Below the pieces are notes generated by a model. It was not told where the DNA came from. It did no database searches and saw only the letters and a program-made list of their open reading frames with translations. The position numbers and the translations under genes were made by a program. 64,000 bases of DNA from contig LS997566.1 in NCBI GenBank assembly GCA_000469685.2, positions 45,123,442 to 45,187,441 of the forward strand, written 5' to 3'. The DNA is from Haemonchus contortus. Taxonomy: Eukaryota; Nematoda; Chromadorea; Rhabditida; Trichostrongylidae. Within the stretch, counting starts at the first letter, position 1. Each line of letters starts with the position of its first letter. Of the stretch, positions 1-11,123 are shown piece by piece.

Positions 1-300
1 GCGATATTGACGACCACCTCCATTCACGACAGTGACGGCCTCTTCCCCCGACCTTCGTGAGGCGCCGTGAATCCGATTTCCATCCACAGCTGTGGAGGCA
101 TTTGAAAGTTGTCAGCATCGGAAATGCCTGTGGCGAACCACCACCCCCTGATAAAAGCATTCCCTTTCTGCAACCACTGGGATGCGCCACAAACTCAATC
201 AACATGGGCACTAGCAAAGAAATTGAGGAGCTCATCAGTACCCAGATAATATGATGGTCAACCCTTCCTGTGGCGGTACTTTGTTATCTCAAGTTTTCTC

Positions 301-2809
301 ATGGTAAACCATCCGGTTGGTAATCCACCCTCAGTCAACTTTCGATTCGGTAGGCTTGGGAATTCGTAAGTTACTAGCGTAACCTTGGGATTGCTTCACT
401 ACCTAGGTTCCTTTTTCGACAGCTCTGCCTTCTTAAGCCCCCTTGTCAACCGAAATTCTAATCCCATGGAATTTTTTTCAGGGAGACACCGTTGCCGATG
501 CCCTTGAACAACTCACCGCCGAACAGATTGAGCGTGAGGAATTGCGATTTTTCATTTTTCTTTTTCGCCCTTCCAACTTCTTTTGTTTTCACCTTTCTAA
601 CATAACCGTTATTCATTGAAGAGTTCCGCAAATACTTCAACATGTTCGATAAAGAAAACAAAGGATACATCAGAGCCACTCAGGTGAGTCAGCGAAATGA
701 CTTTGTTCGATTGACACAATAGAAAAAAAATATATATCGATTGACAGGTCGGACAAATTCTGCGAACTATGGGACAAGCCTTTGAAGAACGTGATTTGAA
801 ACAACTCATCAAGGAATTCGATACTGATGGTAGGATGATTTGAATAGCTCAAAAGTTGGGCCATGAGGTTCCGTTTGACCTGTCACAAGTTGGGTACCCG
901 TTTGACATGCGACATGAACCGTAAACCGTCAAAGTCCAAAATTCTCCGAACTCTCAGAGAGTCGAGAAATGGAGGGACTTCTGTCTAGGAACCGAGCGAA
1001 CCGTAGGACCACCCATGATATTTTCATGATTCCAAAAGGACCATTACAGGCTCGGGTGAAATCGAATTCGAAGAATTCGCTGCTATGGTTGCCAATTTCG
1101 TTGTGAACAGTGAAGATAACGAAGGATTGGAAGAAGAACTTCGTGAAGCTTTCCGACTCTACGACAAACAGGTCCGTGTGCCACCAAATCTCTAATCTCA
1201 TCTCTCTTCAAAAGTAAACAAACTGACTTTCTGACAGAAAATCGATATATCGATTGCGGTACGTAAACAGTTGCTTTTAAGCAAAAACCTAGTCAGCGGT
1301 TCCGAGTAAACATAAAACAATACCTACACCATGTAGACCTCGACAATTTAAACTTTATTTCTTCTCCAACCTAAAAGCCTCCTTCATTTCTACTTCTTAT
1401 CTTTTACTACTCGCCTTTGACCCGATTTTTTGAATAACGAGCTAGTTATCATTACAAGAAGCTTTTTATAATACATCGTGTATTCAATCGATATATTGAT
1501 TGCTTTCTCCTCTTATCGATCGCATGATTCGATAATTGACTATTTTTAATAAGGAAAATGGGGAGAACGCTGAGAAAGAATTGGATATCATAACCGACAT
1601 AATATAGTAGTCAATTTATACCCACGAAGCTCGTAGGGGCCAACTTTGATTTTGCGCCTACTTAAAAAGCGATTTGATTGGAAATTAATAGAAAACTCGT
1701 TTTTCGAACCCATTCGTTGTCGGTACAAATTGTGATTGGCCTAAATATAATATATCCCTTTTCAGGGGAATGGATACATCAATGTCTCAGATCTGAGAGA
1801 CATCCTACGTGCCCTTGATGAGAACGTTAGCGAAGAAGAATTGGATGAAATGATTGCCGAAATTGATACTGATGGAAGCGGAACAGTCGATTTTGATGGT
1901 AAGCAACGTAATGCAGCAGTATAAGTATAAACGCCATGCGGTACCCTACCTCTGAGTCCGCCCAAAGCTTCATGCAGACCTAACTTCATGAAAAACTTCT
2001 GTGCCTCCAAGTCTTCTATGAACGGTATTCCAGCGTCCCGGATGGCTGGAAAAATCTGGACCCACCGGGTCTTGAAAAGCGCGGCCAACCAGAAAACATA
2101 TTTGTTTGAGTCTGATTAGTGTACTGTTAACTAGAGGTTCCTCGTAGCTGGGAAAACTAAACAGGGTGGTCTGTTCATTCTGGGTAGACGGAAGGCTGAA
2201 AGTTCCTTTGCTTTTTGGGGTCACTTTAGTTTTCGTTAATGGCTGATTTTTGAACCTGGGAACATTTTCATATGATGTCCGTAGTGGCCCGTAAAATCGT
2301 AGGCTAATTCGAGCTAACGTAGCCATCCCGGTCTAAGCTTGCACGCGTAGATGAAGGTAGAGAAAGGGGGTTTTCCCCGCTAAGGCCCTCCTGGAATTCG
2401 TCAAGAATCTCTTTTGACACACAGAAATTCCGTCTCGTTGTTTACTTTATATCATAGTGGTTAACATTCACTGACTATCTCAACTGAAAGCTTGAAATAA
2501 TGGTGGGCACATGAATCCTTCAGAAATCCCCCTGACCTCAGTAAAGTTGCTTGGGAGGGAGCAAGGCACTTCTGAGTGCCTGCTTAAATGGTTATTGTCC
2601 TCAAAATTGCTTTTGCACTCCCAAAATTTGCATTTTTGCACTTCCAAACGACTTCAGACTAGAGTAAGAATAGAAGAAGTGAAGGTAATTGCCTTACAAA
2701 AAAAAATTGAGACGGTTTTGGCGAGTTCCCGAATTTTTTTTTCTCGGAAACTCTTCGATCAATAACCTTCAATGTTTCAGAATTCATGGAGATGATGTCC
2801 GGCGAATAA
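301..2809 (+). CDS. tnc-2: Troponin C (TNC-2-like), 7 coding exons, 160 aa
   Basis: Calcium-binding subunit of the troponin complex on muscle thin filaments; Ca2+ binding relieves troponin I inhibition. Exons by phase and splice consensus: 301-303 (ATG only), 482-533, 622-683, 748-829, 1050-1171, 1766-1898, 2781-2809. The product begins [19 protein letters not shown] and ends EFMEMMSGE. It matches what I know of C. elegans TNC-2 almost residue for residue, including the 160-aa length. There are four EF-hands. Loop I ([12 protein letters not shown]) lacks the acidic residue at position 12 and is probably non-binding. Loops II ([12 protein letters not shown]) and IV ([12 protein letters not shown]) are canonical. 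Loop III ([12 protein letters not shown]) has Asp at position 12 and Gln at position 3. Introns split loops II and IV. The initiator-only first exon is the least certain part: ATG followed by gtaaac was chosen because exon 2 opens in phase 0 after tttttttcag. The family assignment is secure. Confidence 0.93.
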
Positions 2810-2867
2810 TCAACCAAATTACAAATGCATCAATCTTATTTTTGTAGTTTTGTTGTAAAGTTGTTCC

Positions 2868-2873
2868 AATAAA
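2868..2873 (+). terminator. Polyadenylation signal of tnc-2
   Basis: AATAAA 59 bases after the tnc-2 stop codon, followed by a short AT-rich stretch. This is the normal nematode distance for a 3' end signal. Confidence 0.8.
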
Positions 2874-3419
2874 CCTTACGTACTGGTCTACAAGTTATGT
2901 GCTTCTGTAAGCGAGCCACTTTTCTTATCAGACATCAAGAAAATTACTGGAGGGAGTTCTTCAGTCAGAAATATCGCCGCCGACATACATATCATTCAGG
3001 ATGGCAAGAAAGTGATCTGGATACAGAGTCGAACAGTATTGGTTACTGCCATGTACCGGCGTCAATCCCCTCCTGTCGCTTACCACCTCGATCCGGGAGG
3101 GTGTAGCGGAGGCGTGCGGGCGTGTCCCCTGAAATTTCCATTCCCAGAGTTTCCATTCTCCACGATAATGCTAGGAGAGCAAAGTCTAGCAGGCTGGGAA
3201 GAAGATTCGCAAAGCTCGCTACTGTTTCACCAATTACAAGACCAAGATGGTTCACTGTACGAAACAACTACTGCATTCTGGACGGCATTGTAGAATGTCA
3301 TCTAACAATAAGATTCCTATTGGTATCCGCCCGCCTATCTGCAATCTGATTTAGAAAGGGACAACCGGGGTCTCTACTCAGTGTGTGAGTAACATCGGCT
3401 TTGTAACCATCTCACGTAC

Positions 3420-4360
3420 TGGATGCTATCATTTTGCGAGGAGATCTTCGCCGACATGAATAGAGGGATCCAACAGAATGTTATCGTCCTTTGGACTTTC
3501 CAAACTTGTCAGAGCAGCTTTTGAAAACCCATGCGTCATTTGGAATGGGAAGACATGGAAGTGAAAGCCGACGCCGACATTCACACCACCTCCACTTTAC
3601 AGATGACATCATGCATACTAACCAGTGCGCCAAGCAGGCCGAACGAGTGTTGGCTGAATTCATCAACGCTGTGGAGAGATCGTCTTGTAAGTGAACATAA
3701 CAAGGGCACATTTATCGGAAACATGGTAACTAAGGATGCTTCTTTTGCGCCCACCGGTACGAACATCCCTGAAGTGAAGCGCAATTAAAACATCGATGGA
3801 GTAGTGAAGAAGACAAAGAGCATCTGGCTCCGCACCAATCCCTTCAACTCTGCGGTCCTTCCCGGCTTGACTTACATTTCGGAGATTTGGACTTTACGGT
3901 GGCAGCTTGACTGCTTTAACGTCCCTCAAATTACTGTGGAAAGAACTGTGCTCAGTGTTTCTCGATGAACGCAAGTGCAGAGAGGAATCCAGACTTTCAA
4001 GTACCTTGAACGAACGATATCCGGGGCTGTGACGTATTCCAAGAATCGAAGATCGGGTGCACCGCAAGAAGTCGAAGATCGGATGAACCGCACACGTCAT
4101 GCCATTTTGTAATGACCGTTGGACCAGGACAGTTACTTCGTGGATCCCTAGGGACATCAAACGAACACCAGGATGGCCACCAGTGCGATGGTCAGACTTC
4201 TTCACGAAAGCTTCAGACGAAAGGAAAGCTGTGCCTTGTCTTGGCAAGTACAGTCCACTGGACTACTCGAGGTTGCGACAAGGACGAATGGAGACGTTAC
4301 TGGGCCGGCTCGGGAAAATCGATGATCAACGGGACGACGGGTGATGATGAAAAAGATCTT
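3420..4360 (+). mobile_element. Decayed RTE-type non-LTR retrotransposon (RT 3' part)
   Basis: Frame-shifted and stop-interrupted remnant of the C-terminal half of an RTE-clade reverse transcriptase. Recognisable in order across frames: LEWEDMEVKAD, then a decayed catalytic box FTDDI (FADD in active RTE elements), AERVLAEF, VKKTKS, then the distal block [14 protein letters not shown] followed by KRTPG and [10 protein letters not shown] near 4115-4215. These blocks occur in the same order in RTE elements common in strongylid nematodes. No intact ORF, endonuclease domain or clear 5' end is present, so it is dead. Confidence 0.75.
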
Positions 4361-4369
4361 TTGACGTAG

Positions 4370-4525
4370 ATCGATCCGGCTTGGGATTCGCACAGCGGTC
4401 CACCTCCATTTAGAGTCGTAATGGGCATAACCATATCCGAGTCAGTGCACTCACCCTCCCAAGCGCGTCTGGTACCATCTAAGCTGTCCCGGAGGCTGGG
4501 CTTGGCTGGACTGGGCAAGCATCCA
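4370..4525 (-). repeat. Degenerate tRNA-headed SINE, minus orientation
   Basis: Read on the minus strand this carries the body words of the SINE seen elsewhere in the window (GGTACCAGAC, then GGGAGG, then a block corresponding to GATTCTGAATGGAAG). It abuts the 3' end of the RTE fragment. It is short and diverged, so the boundaries are approximate. Confidence 0.5.
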
Positions 4526-4654
4526 GCAGTGATTCAATTTACGGATTATGCGAGTGTGATAATGTGCCCCTTTACCACAACACCTTAACCATTGTCGTGG
4601 CAGGTAGAACAGGGGAGAATTCCTCGGAAAATTTCTAAGTCGCCCTACCAACCA

Positions 4655-5395
4655 AACACTCTTTATCCCTCGAAGTCAGTTGATTGGTGCCAGACACGTC
4701 TGGGAGGATAAAAGGACTTCTACATACATCGGCTGGCCACTGCACGCCAGCTACAGTAGCGCTCAAAAGTCTTCGGTGAAATGCTTTGACGCTTTTTCGT
4801 TCATAACTTTTTTCCTAATAGACCAAATCGCGCGAAATTTGGATATGTTTAACAAGAGCGTATTCTACCCTAACCAACACTATTTGACTGCAAAGCTGCA
4901 ATATCTACGGATAGAGCAATGTGTTTGTTGCGGTAGCCAATTTTGCTAAAACCAAAGTTGTTGACGTGTGCACTTATTCGCACCTTATGTGCATTTTTCT
5001 CATCTATTGTGTTCGGCATTACCGCTCGTACACCTTAGACGTGACAAGAAGGAAAAAGATCCAAGAAGGACCATCATCTGTATTTTAAGTCGATTTTGTG
5101 TTTATGCTCTTTGGAATATCTGGAACATGACCAGTTTGCAGGTTAGTAGTGGTTAATATTCACAACACAACCGCACTCCAAATATAGAAATTTCGCATGA
5201 TTACATCCAGTAGGAAAGGAGTTACAACTGAAAAGTACTGCTGATGAACCATTCCACCGAAGACTTTTGAGCGCTACTGTATATAGGCCACATTTGCATT
5301 CAGTACGCCACTACGATCCTGAATGGAAGCCGAATGAGTAAGCGCATCTCTCAGACGGATTCCTTGACACCCCAAGACTTTTCATCTAGACTTCA
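4655..5395 (+). repeat. SINE copy split by a Tc1-type MITE
   Basis: The left part (4655-4753) matches the SINE body: gattggtgccagac, then gtctgggaggataaaa, then catcggctggccac. The right part (5280-5395) resumes at tataggccacat, followed by ctacgatcctgaatggaag and a truncated tail. Removing the insert at 4754-5279 plus one TA joins the two parts in the order seen in intact copies. Confidence 0.75.
4754..5279. mobile_element. Non-autonomous Tc1-type DNA element (MITE) with perfect TIRs
   Basis: A 526-bp element bounded by 25-bp perfect terminal inverted repeats starting CAGTAGCGCTCAAAAG (left 4754-4778, right 5255-5279) and flanked by TA on both sides (4752-4753 and 5280-5281). CAGT ends with a TA target duplication are the Tc1/mariner signature. 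The interior has no transposase-like ORF, so it is a deletion derivative or MITE. It is inserted in a SINE, so it is younger than that SINE copy; perfect TIRs also suggest recent arrival. Confidence 0.85.
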
Positions 5396-5833
5396 CCTGA
5401 GGAGCATAAGTAGTGGCAGTTTGAGGACTTCCTCCCATTCATGAATTTCATTCGGCCTTTTACCCTTCGGCACTCTTTTAGGCTGTTTAGTATTTCTATA
5501 GAGCTCATAGATCTGTGATTCGACGAAGCATTCAATGATGTCAATGATTAATAGGTACCGATAAACGGAAATGAGACGAGATCGGCTCTCATATCCATTC
5601 GTCATGGCATATCTATCACCGAAAGCAAGAACCTCTTTTCTGATGCTTTTCACATTTCTCAACCATCTATGGTTACTCATAAGACTGTCTTGATTCAATA
5701 GAATCCCCTCAATAAATGTTTTAATCGGTTTTATTTGCTCATTTGCTGTGAACGTTCTAATAAAATATTTCGAAGATTCAGCATTTTGTTTTATCTTGAA
5801 AGTGAAGATCCCAAACAGCCTCAGATCAACCAT
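5393..5833 (-). CDS. Hypothetical protein, 146 aa, unidentified ORF
   Basis: Single uninterrupted ORF opening MVDLRLFGIFTFK and ending LLMLLR. Composition is ordinary for a globular protein, with mixed charge and basic segments such as KQPKRVPKGKRPNE. No signal peptide, membrane segment or motif is recognisable. An acceptor-like ttttcaacag sits just upstream of the ATG, so this may be an internal or terminal exon of a longer minus-strand gene whose other exons I did not find. The stop codon lies against the end of a SINE. It could also be part of an unrecognised repeat or a chance ORF. Confidence 0.3.
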   Translation of the reverse strand: MVDLRLFGIFTFKIKQNAESSKYFIRTFTANEQIKPIKTFIEGILLNQDSLMSNHRWLRNVKSIRKEVLAFGDRYAMTNGYESRSRLISVYRYLLIIDIIECFVESQIYELYRNTKQPKRVPKGKRPNEIHEWEEVLKLPLLMLLR

Positions 5834-5839
5834 TTGGCT

Positions 5840-8690
5840 TTTTTCTGTTGAAAAACGTAAAAAAATAGCTCTTGGTATTCGCTTACATTATACAGAATAC
5901 CTTCTTTGCCTATAATGGTAAAATTTTCAAAGTTTGTCAGTTCTTCCCAATTCTTTTCGCTTTATAGGATATATCCCAGCGCACAATGACGTGAAAGATA
6001 AATAAATAAGCATATAAAAAAGTAAACAAATGAGATTAGTTCATACTACCGGTCTTGAGCAGTACCGGCCCAAAATCTGCTCGGCTGCCAAACCCAAGGC
6101 AGGCGAGTTGTTAAGTGCTGTCGAAGCTTTGGAGGTTGCACCATTCGCGCTGGGACCCACACCTTACAAGCAGACATCTCAAGGCAGCCAGCTGTTTCCA
6201 ACAGCTCGTTTCTACGCTTTTCTTCCGTAACATTCTCTTCCAATCCTTGATTTTACTTCTTTTTTGAAGCTTTATATTTCTCTGAATATGCCGACTACCA
6301 CGTATTCTTCACCATTTTTGCACTAGTATTCTGGGCTATCGATTCCATTCCTTCTCTGAAACTAGATAATCCAAAATCACCGTGGACTGTGCCTTTTAAC
6401 TATTTCTAGAAGAATTCGTTTACCGTCAAATTTCGCAGCTGAACACCAAATTTTATTCAGAAGCCCTTCAACCTTTCGGAGTCGCACGCTTCTCCCTTTT
6501 GACCTGATGGAAATATCCCTATAGAAACGCCTTTCTTCATTGTCTGGTAGTTTTTCATATTTTTCGGAGGTGGCCCAGCCAAAATGAAAAAGTACTCACT
6601 AGCCGACCTCAGAAGTACATCACAGAAGAAGGTCCCGAGCAACTCCCTTTTTCCGAGTGCGTTTTGAAGATCAGCCTCTCCAAGAGATGTACGAGCAGTG
6701 CGGATTTGCATCCCTACAAAGTCTTTGGATTTAAGCGAAAGGGCTTCGAGCTTCACCATCAATCATATGGCTTGGATTAAGTCAACTTTTTTCTCAGGAA
6801 GACTTCGTTTTCATCACGAAATAGCTGGAAATGCTTAAGGTCGAGCGGTGGGGTCATCACTCATTCCCTTAGGGCCTGAGCTTTGGTCAGGGTGATATGG
6901 GATTTCCATTTTCAGAGATAACTCAGAACGAATGGTTGTCCTTCTTAAATCATTCAAATTAGGTAGGTATTCGTCGGAGTTTTGCTTCCATGACTAGAGG
7001 CAGTGGGAATTCAGATGAGGTTGGCCAGAACGGATCACTCAATCTTTCCAACCCTTCGCCATTTACTGAGAAAAGAAACTTTGGAACGCTTTCTTTTGTG
7101 GGTGGAGTCAAATCAGTGGTCACAGAGAGTGGGAAAGTACAGTACCGGACTATATGTTACTGGTGGCTAGTCGTCTGAGAACTTTCAGGGACCTCAAAAG
7201 CCGGCAAGAGAGGTGATTCGTCTGGAGAAGAAGCGGAAAGGGCTCCTTCCCTTTGACTCGGAATGATCTTTTCCTCCCACACACCCAGCACGACATTCCT
7301 TTGGGTTCCCTTTCATCCTGGGCAACAATTTTGTTTTCCAATATATTGAACAAATTCTCACCTGACAGGAGAAAGAAAACAGGACTAGACCATAGTTCAG
7401 GTGAGCCTTTCCCATGCTCATATGACTCGAAGTGCACTGTGCAGGATAGGATTGTTTTCATCGTTCCCGACGTCACCATTTCTGCAAAATACCCTGGGAG
7501 GATATTCTGAGCAGTATGGACGGCTATTAAACTATTAAACGTGGAACACAATAGGTTCCTCGAAACAGCGGAAGTATAGAAAAACAAAAAACAACTTCAG
7601 TAAACACTGCATCGGAATCGGAAAACAATACCAACATCATAATGAAAAGGAAAATTTCAAGTGTGTGTTGAATGCAAATTCATCAATTCCGAATTCACTT
7701 TGGCCGTAATAAACAACTTTCCCAGTATACGCCATGCATACGAATTCTTTCCAGAGTTGCAGAGTTAACTGAATGGGTGCTTGGTCTGTGCAACAACTTT
7801 TCGAGTCCAGTCACATTCACATGCTGTTACTCTCATATCAGTCGTTGGGTACAAGGCTAATTTGCTCCTATCCGGAACTTTATACTGGGAATTAAGCAAA
7901 GGAAGGACAGGATGGCGGTAATGCGTCAAGCTTAATCGAGGAGTCTTCGATGGAGAGTGAGTTTTTTGGGATAAGAGAACAGATTCCAGTGGAACGGAAT
8001 GTTCTGGATAGGAGTCGCATGTAGACAACGAGTGGAAGGCATGGTATATACCACGAATCCATTGAGCTTCGATAACTCGAATTATGTTACTTACTACTCT
8101 GGAGAAGTCCCTAAAGGTCCCTGAGAGGAGATGAAGCGGTGCCAAGTGCGGACGACCCAGGATCCAACTCTGGGTCAGTATCAATCTGAGCCGTAGTAGG
8201 CCATCATGACTAAAAATGGAAGCCGTAGCTTGCGAGAATCCTGGAGAGGGATTGACCGAGGTGGGGAGAGAGGGAATATCACCACTCAGGCCTGAACCTG
8301 AGTCTTGTCCATCTCTGTTCCTTTCACACCCCTGAATTGACTCCTTGGAGAGTTCTAACTCTACAGCTCTTCCTTGCTCATAGACTTACGTATTCTTTCT
8401 ACTTCAGTCCTACCCCCGATTTCAACAAGGGACTTTTTCTAGAATGAACTTTTTCACAATAAAAACATTCGAATGCTTTCATGCTATTGAAAGCGTAGTC
8501 GTCGTAGCAGCAATGGTGATTTTGCATTGAACACAGCGCTTTTCTCCTACCAGCTAATCCTGGCTCTCATTTTGCTTGGCATGGAATGGGACACTCAGGT
8601 GACAGTGAGCAAAATTGATTCAGCGATCGAATTCGCAGGCCATACCAGTGATAAGGATCTATGAGGATGAGGTCTTTGGAGAATGACTGG
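5840..8690. other. Gene-poor stretch, no supported gene
   Basis: No ORF shows convincing coding character on either strand. Bases 6300-6403 resemble one end of the TTAA-flanked MITE described at 54132-54775 (ending caccgtggactgtgcct before TTAA-like sequence). The longest minus-strand ORF (7150-7587) has no recognisable similarity and no splice context. Confidence 0.4.
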
Positions 8691-8696
8691 GCTCAT

Positions 8697-8724
8697 ATTT
8701 ATTTATTTATTTATTTATTTATTT
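8697..8724. repeat. (ATTT)7 microsatellite
   Basis: Seven uninterrupted ATTT units. Confidence 0.95.
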
Positions 8725-9004
8725 TCCAAATAGCTTATTTCCCCTGACTGATGCAATGAAATTTCCTGGAAGCTGGGATGAAGGTGTCAAGTGAATTTTC
8801 CCGTGACGTTGCCCTTAGTGAGCTCTCAGGACAAAGGCGGTTGCATTTTAGACATTCCTAAAAGACAAAGAATCACTGGAGGACTATGACGACAAAAGAA
8901 TTTTGAAAAGACCGTTTTTAGGAGGTTGGAACAAAGATCATATTTGGAATAAGCTTTACGAAGAAACATTCCAGTCGGAATGGACAATTTACTGAAAGCT
9001 TACC

Positions 9005-9440
9005 ACATGATTATTTTTACTACTTCGTGATATATAATGATCCCAAAAAAATCCAAACAAGCTGTCGGTTTGTATGGTACGATTGTTTTCATCTCAAAAA
9101 ATTTTGTTTTTCTTTTCTAAATTTGGGTACCAGAAAACCAAAAAGCGCTGTCACTTCGAAATGCGTTCCTCTAACATCCGATAAGAAATTATCATTTTTG
9201 ATACTCCGTGATACTCAATGATCTCGATAAACTAAAACAAACTGATTAATTGTGTTTTCTAATTTTAATTGGATGAAAATTTTGCCACTTATCATATTTT
9301 TTAGTTTGGGCGGCTTTAAACGAAATCAATCACGATGGAGTCGCGAATTCACCCAAGCCTACGCCAAAAATTGATCATTTCCAATACTCCATGATACCTA
9401 ATGATCTCAAGAAACTGGAACAAAATGTCAAGTCTTACCT
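9005..9440. repeat. Degenerate tandem repeat, period about 183 bp
   Basis: The phrase atactccgtgatac...atgatctc recurs near 9021, 9201 and 9384, at offsets of 181-183 bases, each followed by an A-rich aaac(t)aaac-like segment. Units are strongly diverged and only about 2.3 are visible. Confidence 0.55.
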
Positions 9441-10186
9441 TACAGTTGTTCTTATCCGAAAATTATGTCATTTTGGGTTCTCTCAAGTTCATAGGCCGAT
9501 TAAAAAAACGAAAATAGCAGGAATGTTCACATAATAGTAAATTACATTAGAAAAACTAGTGTTCTTACTACCTTTTATCAAGATAAATCACTGCTTAACC
9601 TTCACTACTTCTGATTAACCTTGCAGAAACCATAGGTCAATAGGATTTCAGAAAAAAGGCGATGTTATTGACATTGAAATTATGTGGATATAGTTGACTG
9701 GAAGAATTTGTAGTGCGTAAGCAGTTCAGGACGAATTAAAAAAAGAAATTTACCTTCCAGGTAGTCAGAGAGGCCTTGGGGTCTTGAAATGAAATTTTTT
9801 ATTGGGGTGGGGGGGAGGGGGTGGGGGTAGAGGTTCTGGTCGGCTCTGGCTAATCAATAATACTCAGTCAGTCAAATTCTCAATGGAGCACTCAACCATG
9901 TCAGGGGTCTCCTCATAAAGTACTAAAAGTTCGTAATTAGTAATGATAATTTATGCTAGAAGGAAATGTAATGCATACTATAGAAGAAAATCCCTAGGAC
10001 TCGAGCCGATATCAACAGAACAGCGAAAGACAACCTGTCAATGACTTAGGTCATGCTTATTCTCTGTAAAAGAAGGAATCCAGATTGCAAACATTTCTAA
10101 CATGTTTATTATTTGTATTGTTGTTTACCTTTTTGACCTGGTAGGTTGCCAGACTTACTTTTCTCTCTGGATATCACAAAGGTGTA
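9441..10186. other. AT-rich non-coding stretch
   Basis: No supported gene. It contains a G-rich interrupted tract near 9803-9830 (ggggtgggggggaggggg). Otherwise nothing recognised. Confidence 0.4.
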
Positions 10187-10255
10187 ATATCTAACTCCTC
10201 TCCTTACCATAGACTGAATACTCTCAACTGACTGGTAAGGAGAGGAGGTGGATAT
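10187..10255. repeat. Inverted repeat (hairpin)
   Basis: The arm ctcctctccttacca (10195-10209) pairs perfectly with tggtaaggagaggag (10233-10247). Outer bases atatc/gatat extend the stem to 23 pairs with two mismatches around a loop of about 23 nt. No protein-coding context. Confidence 0.75.
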
Positions 10256-11040
10256 CGAATAGGCGGTCCGCAAAGGAAAGCTTTTCCACTCCATCAATTC
10301 TGGGCCAACTTCAAATCATGAGGCAATAAAAACGGTAACGCTACCCTGCACCTAGGCTCAATACCCACTGCAGGGGGTTATTAGGCACCCCATGACTTTG
10401 AGTTGAAGTGAAGCTTGTGGGCATTCAACAAAAACCATCATCCGACTTTGATCAGTCCGCGTCCAACAAATATCTTTGGCTAGTCCGGGATTTCAGGATC
10501 GGATTCTGCTCAAATAAGTTTCATGGGAGAGTTCCCCGTTAAGGTTATTGTTTGGTACGTTTTTAAACTGTACAGTCCAATAATCTTAGACAAATTCTCT
10601 TGCGAACACCTACTAGTAGCTCATCTCGAACTCAATGTCAAGTGCATGGCTTATACCTTCGCCTCGGAAAATCTGTAGCTCAGAAGAAATTAAACAGAAT
10701 CCCTCCCAATTCTCTCCACTAATTCCAACTATGCTCAATTAGCCATTATATTCGTTTTTACCAGATTACCAGGCTGATTCTTGGGTCTGTGATAAGTTGA
10801 AGGGCATGCTTCGTAATATCATGTGACCCTCCAATGCAGGATCCCGCCCACCTCATTAACTCCGCCCACCTCGAAAGCCCTGCCTGACACCGCTATTTTG
10901 GCTTCTGATAGTGACAATAGTAATAATTGTAATGGTAACTTAAATAAAAATGACCACACATATGTCTCTGTGATTTATTTTGTGTTTCCTTTGTGTCCAT
11001 CAAAAATGGGCCTGGGAAAGTCGCTGAAATCCAAGTCGTT

Positions 11041-11123
11041 GATTCAAGATCAGAGAGTGGGCCGGTAATGTGGCTCATTTACCCATCAAGCCACATTACC
11101 GGCCCACTCCCTGATCTTGGATC
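11041..11123. repeat. Long foldback, 35-bp arms, 13-nt loop
   Basis: The left arm 11041-11075 and right arm 11089-11123 are reverse complements at 33 of 35 positions; the central gggccggtaatgtggct pairs perfectly. The mismatches are consistent with slow decay of an originally perfect palindrome. It lies in non-coding DNA that also contains ccgcccacct motifs. Confidence 0.85.
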
